This document shows, in pieces, positions 58,718 to 64,000 of a stretch of DNA of 64,000 nt; position 1 is the first letter of the stretch, and each line of letters starts with the position of its first letter. Source of the DNA: Chlorocebus sabaeus (taxonomy: Eukaryota > Chordata > Mammalia > Primates > Cercopithecidae); the NCBI RefSeq assembly GCF_047675955.1, contig NC_132913.1, forward strand, positions 73,279,236 through 73,343,235, given 5' to 3'. A program made the position numbers and the translations under genes. Below the pieces are notes generated by a model that was not told where the DNA came from, ran no database searches, and saw only the letters and a program-made list of their open reading frames with translations.

Positions 58718-59930
58718 TTATGCAAATAGGGATAGGATGAAAACATTTATTGTCTACCTTAGGGCAAATTAATAAAGAGATCACAAAAAGCATTGAGGCA
58801 CAACAAAAGTCTCTAAATTCCTTAGCTTAAATAGTTTTAGCAAAATTTTTATGTTTTATATAGCTAATCACTTCGAGTATATACCTAAGACCAAGACTGC
58901 AGTAAGTTACTGCATAGAATTTATAGGTAACTCAATCTTGTAACCTTGCTTTTTGGTTTTAGGTTTTGGCTGCTATGTTGCTTAACAGATTTTAAGGGTT
59001 GATTGGTGCCTGCTCACTTCCATTCCTGCCAGGTCTGGAATATTTAATTGGTTGTAAGTCTTTTGACTCTAAATCCCGTGGCCATACGGGTCCCACTGAG
59101 GAACAGGATGGACCCAGGGAAGGTAGCCACACTACCTCAACCAAAATATGGGACAAAATACAAGTTTGGTCATTGATGCTGCCTCTAACAAATCTAGGCC
59201 AAAAGGAAGAAAATGACAAATGAAAATATTAATAAAATTAAGCCCTCCAACTGACTGAAAAAATGATCCGTTGGCCAAAGGGAACCGAGAGATTTTGAAA
59301 ACTAAGTTCTCAGCCATGATAAGATAGCAGGTCAGACATGCCTCATTATATCCCCTCCCTCACTAACTGCCATTAGACTTTCTTCTCTAAGGGCTAAACA
59401 GAAACCATCCCTTTCAAAAGACTTTCTGCACTGATGATTTCAACTAAGTACCTGATGCTGCTCCTCTCTTTTGTAGCTTTGTTACAACAACTGCACAGCA
59501 TTTTTGCCTGATAAAAGACTACTAGACACAGAGTGCTTCTGGCCAGTCTATGCATAATGCACAATAAGGATTTTCATGTCCTCTGCTTAATCTTTTGACA
59601 TCAGAGACCCCAAAACTCCATGCTGGGATCATACTAACTACCATTACATGGGACTCATGAAGGGGTATGAAGCTCAATTGCACATGAACCTTTCCTTTTT
59701 CATAAATATTCACGGTTCCTCCTATAGCTTATTACATATGTATATTTGGGCACCCCATTCTGAGATAAATTCCCAATCCCCTTTGCCCCTCTATTGAAGT
59801 GTCTGTTTCTGTTTTCTGGCTAGAGGCTATGCTTTCCAGCCTGTCAAAATGGCCACCCTGCAGACTGTAACCCTTTAAGGGAAATAAAGCTCTACTTTCT
59901 ACTTTTTTATAATAGCTCTTTTAATAAAAT
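58718..59930 (+). mobile_element. Insertion containing an ERV LTR (class I-like)
   Basis: About 1.2 kb inserted into copy C. The right half (about 59317-59920) looks like a class I ERV LTR: start tgataagatagcaggtcagacatgcctc, a ctgataaaagactactagacac block, gtctgtttctgttttctggctagaggctatgctttccagcctgtc, and a polyadenylation region gggaaataaagctctactttctac. 58985-59316 may be ERV internal sequence (open frames of 74-75 codons on both strands, not assigned). 58718-58984 is unrecognised. Family not named. Confidence 0.55.
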
Positions 59931-60050
59931 AAATGTTAATCTCATTCAAAATTACCCAAACAGAAACACTCAGAATTATGTTAGTCTAAATATTGGGGCA
60001 TCCTATGGCCCAGTCAAGTGACATATAAAGTTAACCATTATATTACTACA

Positions 60051-60694
60051 TTTTCTGAATTTTTTCCTGTTTAAATTTTATTTTTGCTGCATTTGAACAT
60101 TCTTGGATTGCACTGTAGTTCCTACAGGATTATACACGTATTTTTCCACTTTTCTCTAGCTTTGAAAATTATTCTTAGAAAGTATAAGTTCAGCTTGACA
60201 TTTTCATTTATAAGTGACTTTGCATATTTTTTATGTATACCTCATTTTTTTTAATCTGTAGTGTCCAATAAAATTTTTGCATTGACCACTAGATGTCAAT
60301 TATTTTGTTAGTATTTTTTAATTCAAGTCTTATTTTATTCTTGCATATTTTTCTTGAGTTATAACTTACAATACTTTTTTTTTTTCTTATTTTGTTACTT
60401 GTTCAGAGATACTGATTTTTCCTGTTAGGTGGTCATTGTATATTTTCCTTTGCTCTTAATCTCTTTTATTGTCTTAAATATATGTTCTCTTTTATTTCAT
60501 TGTGCTTGAATTTATCAGTCCTGTGTTCTGTCCTGAGAATGAAAAAAACTGGTTCTGATAACTGACAGCTAGTAACAGATAACTAAATATGGTCTTCCTC
60601 ATGCAACATAAAAAATGGCCATGACAGTGACTATGATAGAGAAAGATAAAATCAATACTATTTCATAATTATATCTGAATGCCAAGAAAACAAA
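60051..60694. other. Unassigned AT-rich sequence
   Basis: Nothing recognised. Confidence 0.4.
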
Positions 60695-61150
60695 AGGACT
60701 CTCCAGCAGACTAAATAGTACCCTCTTATTCTAATCCCTATAACCTGTAAATGTTACTTTATTTGGAAAAGAAAAAGGTCTTTGCAGATGAGATTAAGAT
60801 AAGGATCTTTAGATGAGAAAATTACCATAGACTATCCAGATGAGTTAAAATGTCATCTCGTATATTTGTATAAGAGAGATAGAGAAGGAGATTTGACAAA
60901 GGAACACAGAGGAGAAGGCAGTGTGAAGATGATATTTGGCAGATATTTGAGTGATGTGGCCACAAGCCAAGGACTGCCAGTAGCCACCATAAGTTAGAAG
61001 AGGCCTCTGGAGAGAGGAAGCAAAATTCTACCAACATCTAGATTTTAGCTCAGTGAAACTGATTTTGGATTTGTGGCTACTAGAACTGTGGGAAAGTAAA
61101 TTTCTGTTGGTTTGAACTAACAAATTTGTTGCAGCAACCACAAGAAATGA
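60695..61150 (+). mobile_element. MLT1-type MaLR LTR
   Basis: ctaatccctataacctgtaaatgttactttatttgg, then gtctttgcagatgagattaagataaggatc, ccagatgagttaaaatgtcatc, gtgatgtggccacaagccaagga, and gatttgtggctactagaactgtgggaaagtaaatttctgttgg. The order matches MLT1 LTRs on the forward strand. Confidence 0.8.
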
Positions 61151-61569
61151 ATGCTGATCCTTCCCAAAACAAGACAAAAAAGCCAAACAGCTCTTTCTCC
61201 TGGGTAAACTGAGTGACAACTGCTATGCTACTAATGACAACTCTGGCCTCACTTCCTTTCTTCCATCTCCTAAATAAAAAATTAAGATATATTACTATCT
61301 GGTAATGCCAAAACCCAGAACAACTGAGCCTCCAGGAACTCTCTCTAAAATCACTGAACATGAGCCCAAATTCTATAACAAGTACCCCTACACACACCTC
61401 ATTCCTTTCTGAGTTTCTCCAGTCTTTCCAGTTGTGTGCATATACTTCCTTGCTACAATGATTAATGAGAAGAACTTTGTTAGACTACATGAGTATATTT
61501 GGGAGTTGTTGCATCTTTACTATGTTTTCACTGTATCTATAATTCTTTGATCATTTCTGTAATGGTCTC

Positions 61570-61605
<36 letters not shown>

Positions 61606-62027
61606 CCCCTCCCCTACTCACTCCTTCTCTCTGTTTTCACAGTTACAGGTACGTATTAGTCTTGTGGAAGGGGTAGTTTGACTTCTGTACTTTATTCTTT
61701 TGTTTTCTTTTGAACAGGATTTTTTTTTCTTTTTTAGTGAAGTATGTAACTTCATCTTTATAATACCATGTAAAACCTGACAGTCCTAGGAAACACCTTG
61801 AGTAATTTCTCCTTCCTTTCAACTACCATAACATGTTCTATATATCAAACTAATGTTTACTGTTACTCTATTTATTCACATACATGTCCTCTTCTCCACT
61901 GAACAATAATCACCTTGAAAGCAGAGACCTTTTGTTTAATATTTATATAATATTTGCTCCATATCCATTTATATAGTCACTTAAGATAGCAGCTGGAACT
62001 AAGTAAGCTCCCCTAAATTAATTAATT
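61151..62027. other. Unassigned sequence with a CT microsatellite
   Basis: A CT tract lies at 61574-61602. No gene or transposon recognised otherwise. Confidence 0.4.
61574..61602. repeat. (CT)n microsatellite
   Basis: Pure CT tract followed by a C-rich tail (cttcccccctccc). Confidence 0.95.
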
Positions 62028-62180
62028 TATCACCAATTTAGCAAATGTTTAATAAGTGTCAGACACTGTGCTGGATCCTATAAATAACAAAATGAAGTAG
62101 ACATGCCTCCATCTTTAAGGAATATAGTCTAATAAAATAACAAGAATATTAAAAGTGTGATACAATATTTCAGATGCTAT
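62028..62180 (-). mobile_element. L2 3'-end fragment
   Basis: tttagcaaatgtttaataagtgtcagacactgtgctggatcctataaataac, then catctttaaggaatatagtctaa, antisense of the L2 3' end. Confidence 0.65.
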
Positions 62181-62235
62181 GAAAGATGCATATATGAGAT
62201 AGACTAGGTCTTCAAAGAAAAGTGGCAGACAGGTG

Positions 62236-62520
62236 GGACAGGTGTGGTGACTGATGCTTATAATCCCAGCATTTTTGGAGTCCAAGGCAGGAGGATTACT
62301 TGAGTCCAAGAGTTCTATACCAGCCAGGGCAACATAGTGAGACCCTTTCTCTCAAAAAACAAAATGTAGCCAGGAGAGGTGGTGCATGCCTATAGTCCTA
62401 GCTACTTAGGAGACTGAGGCAGGAGGATCACTTGAGCCCAGATGTTCAAGATCAGAGCAAGCTATGATTTCACCACTGTACCCCAGTCTAGGTGATGGAA
62501 TGAGACTCTACATATTGTAA
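62236..62520 (+). mobile_element. AluJ element
   Basis: acaggtgtggtgactgatgcttataatcccagc through both monomers, with AluJ-type spellings (caggaggatcacttgagcccag; ctatgatttcaccactgtacccc). The tail is degraded (catattgtaaaatatt), fitting the oldest Alu class. Confidence 0.9.
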
Positions 62521-62692
62521 AATATTAAAAATTAAGAAATTTAAAAGTTAGAGACAGAAAAAATCTGTCAAGCTCTATAGGAACAAGAGATGAGACTTCA
62601 TAGATGTGATACATGAGCTAAGAACATAATGGCATGTGGACATCTTTCAATAAAGAGGTTTTCCAAAGACAAAACACAAATAAAGAAATAAA

Positions 62693-63731
62693 ACTGGGGG
62701 GCATGCCCAAGATGGCCAAATAGGAACAGCTCCAGCCTCCAGCTCCCAGTGTGAGTGACAGAGAAGACAGGCGATTTCTGCATTTTCAACTGAGGTACTG
62801 GGTTCATCTTACTGGGGCATATCAGACAGTTGGCGCTGGTCTGCGGGTGCAGTCCGATGAGCAAGAGCTGAAGCAGGGCAAGGCATCACCTCACCTGGAA
62901 AGCGCAAGGGGAAAGGGAATTCTTTTTCCTAGCAAAAGGAAATTGAGACACACAACACTTGGAAAATCAGGTAACTCCCACCCTAATACTGCGCTTTACC
63001 AAGGGTCTTAGCCAATGGCACACCAGGAGATTATATCCCACAGGTGGTCCAGAGGGTCCCACGCCCACGGAGCCTCCCTCATTGCTAGAACAGCAGTTTG
63101 AGATCTAACTGCAAGGTGGCAGCGAGGCTGGGGGAGGGGTGTCTGCCATTGCTGAGGCTTAAGTAGGTAAGCAAAGTCTCTGGGAAGCTCAAATTGGGTG
63201 GAGCCCACCACAGTTCAAGGAGGCCGGCCGGCCTCTGTAGACTCCTCCTCTGGGGATAGGGCATAGCTAAACAAAAAGTAGCAGAAACCTCAGCAGAGGT
63301 AAATGCCCCTGTCTGACAGCTTTGAAGAGAGCAGTGGATATCCCAGCACGGAGGTTGAGATCTGAGAACGGACAGACTGCCTGCTCAAGTGGGTCCCTGA
63401 CCTCTGAGTAGCCTCACTGGGAGACATCCCCCACTAGGGGCAGACTGACACCTCACACCTCAAACGGCAGGGTATACCCCTGAGAAGATGCTTCCAGAAC
63501 AAGAATCAGACAGCAACACTTGCTATTCAGCAATATTCTATCTTCTGCAGCCTCTGCTGCTGATACCCAGGCAAACAGGGTCTGGAGTGGACCTCAAGCA
63601 AATTCCAACAGACCTACAGCTGTGGGTCCTGACTGTTAGAGGGAAAACTAACAAACAGAAAGAACACCCACACCAAAACCCCATCAGTACGTCACCATCA
63701 CCAAAGACCAAAGGCAGATAAAACCACAAGG
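62693..63731 (+). promoter_or_regulatory. L1 5' UTR with intact YY1-type site
   Basis: The site caagatggcc lies at about 62706-62715. On the antisense strand a 67-codon frame (63211-63008) begins MVGSTQFELP, at the ORF0 position. Confidence 0.75.
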
Positions 63732-64000
63732 ATGGGGAAAAAGCAGGGCAGAAAAGCTGGAAATTCAAAAAATCAGAGTTTATCTACCCCTCCAAAGGAA
63801 TGCAGCTCATCGCCAGCAACGGAACAAAGCTGGACGGAGAATGACTTTGACGAGTTGAGAGAAGGAGGCTTTAGTCGATCAAACTTCTCAGAGCTAAAGA
63901 AGGAACTACATAACCAGTGCAAAGAAACTAAAAACCTTGAAAAAAGAATGGATGAATGGATAACTAGAATAATCAATGCAGAGAAGACTTTAAAAGAACT
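63732..64000 (+). CDS. L1 ORF1p, partial, open to the window end
   Basis: From the ATG at 63732 the frame MGKKQGRKAGNSKNQS runs for 89 codons plus two bases with no stop or frameshift, reaching the coiled coil (CKETKNLEKRM, NAEKTLKE). ORF1p coats L1 RNA as a trimer and is about 338 residues. This is the N-terminal quarter only. Whether the whole ORF is intact cannot be judged from here. Confidence 0.85.
   Translation, partial: MGKKQGRKAGNSKNQSLSTPPKECSSSPATEQSWTENDFDELREGGFSRSNFSELKKELHNQCKETKNLEKRMDEWITRIINAEKTLKE

Larger units (their letters stand above)
58356..60050 (+). mobile_element. LTR-like interspersed repeat, copy C, split by an ERV insertion
   Basis: Same family as 16593-17113. 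Left part 58356-58717: tgtattcattaggattctctagaaaaatagacaac, a GATA array, gaaattggctcacatgattatgg, and so on to aaatgttaatctc. Right part 59931-60050: aaatgttaatctc again, then acagaaacactcagaattatg and cctatggcccagtcaagtgacatataaagttaacc. The 58718-59930 segment was inserted later and is flanked by the 13-base repeat. Confidence 0.72.
62693..64000 (+). mobile_element. Third L1, 5' end, continues beyond the window
   Basis: Starts actggggggcatgcccaagatggcc, so it keeps the full 5' end including the YY1-type caagatggcc. The 5' UTR runs to 63731, then ORF1 to the window edge. It differs from the other two full-length copies at many sites, including ORF1 codons (TPPKECSSSPATEQS), so it may belong to another subfamily or branch. 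The 3' half is not visible. Confidence 0.93.

Noticed and set aside
58999..59223. Overlapping 74-75 codon frames on both strands
   Set aside because: They sit in the ERV-containing insertion; two-strand openness over the same bases is not evidence of coding.

Overview
This is a repeat-dense, AT-rich stretch of primate nuclear DNA with no recognisable intact host gene. Alu, L1PA/PB-type L1, MaLR LTRs, MER3, Tigger1, L2 and MIR together show a simian primate. Two details point to an Old World monkey (macaque, baboon or relative) rather than an ape. The AluY at 34954-35254 reads gagatccggccac where the ape AluY usually reads gagatcgcgccac. The two full-length L1s carry a 3' UTR with a short tandem duplication (gttgatgggtgctga repeated as ttgatgggtgcagc) that I associate with cercopithecid L1s. 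The lineage call is inference from remembered subfamily features; I could not run a search.

Layout. 1-1425: an old reverse-strand L1M fragment next to an RPL21 processed pseudogene. 1690-15210: a pile-up on an old forward L1M. It is split by an inverted (twin-primed) L1PB-type element (2325-4690), a full-length L1 with a target-site duplication (6248-12399) and an unassigned LTR-like block (13236-13727). 16593-21502: a MaLR provirus with both LTRs (17449-19554), two copies of one LTR-like repeat family, and a solo MaLR LTR inside one of them. 24596-30480: reverse-strand LTRs, an MLT1 LTR split by one of them, another MaLR-like LTR and two MER3 hAT elements. 33500-38320: five-prime to three-prime a cluster of Alus (one a left-monomer half Alu), MIRs and L1 3' fragments. 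40377-46610: a second full-length L1, reverse strand, probably with a short 3' transduction. 48320-50695: an ERVL-type internal remnant. 52943-56450: a Tigger1 remnant and an antisense L2 fragment. 58356-61150: a third copy of the LTR-like family split by an ERV-containing insertion, then an MLT1 LTR. 62028-64000: L2, AluJ and the 5' end of a third L1 whose ORF1 is still open where the window ends.

Every substantial reading frame I could assign belongs to a mobile element or to the RPL21 pseudogene, and all but the partial ORF1 at 63732-64000 are broken. The interest is therefore evolutionary: insertion order, element structure, microsatellite birth inside repeats, and large inverted L1 copies. 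I found no sign of a new biological system.
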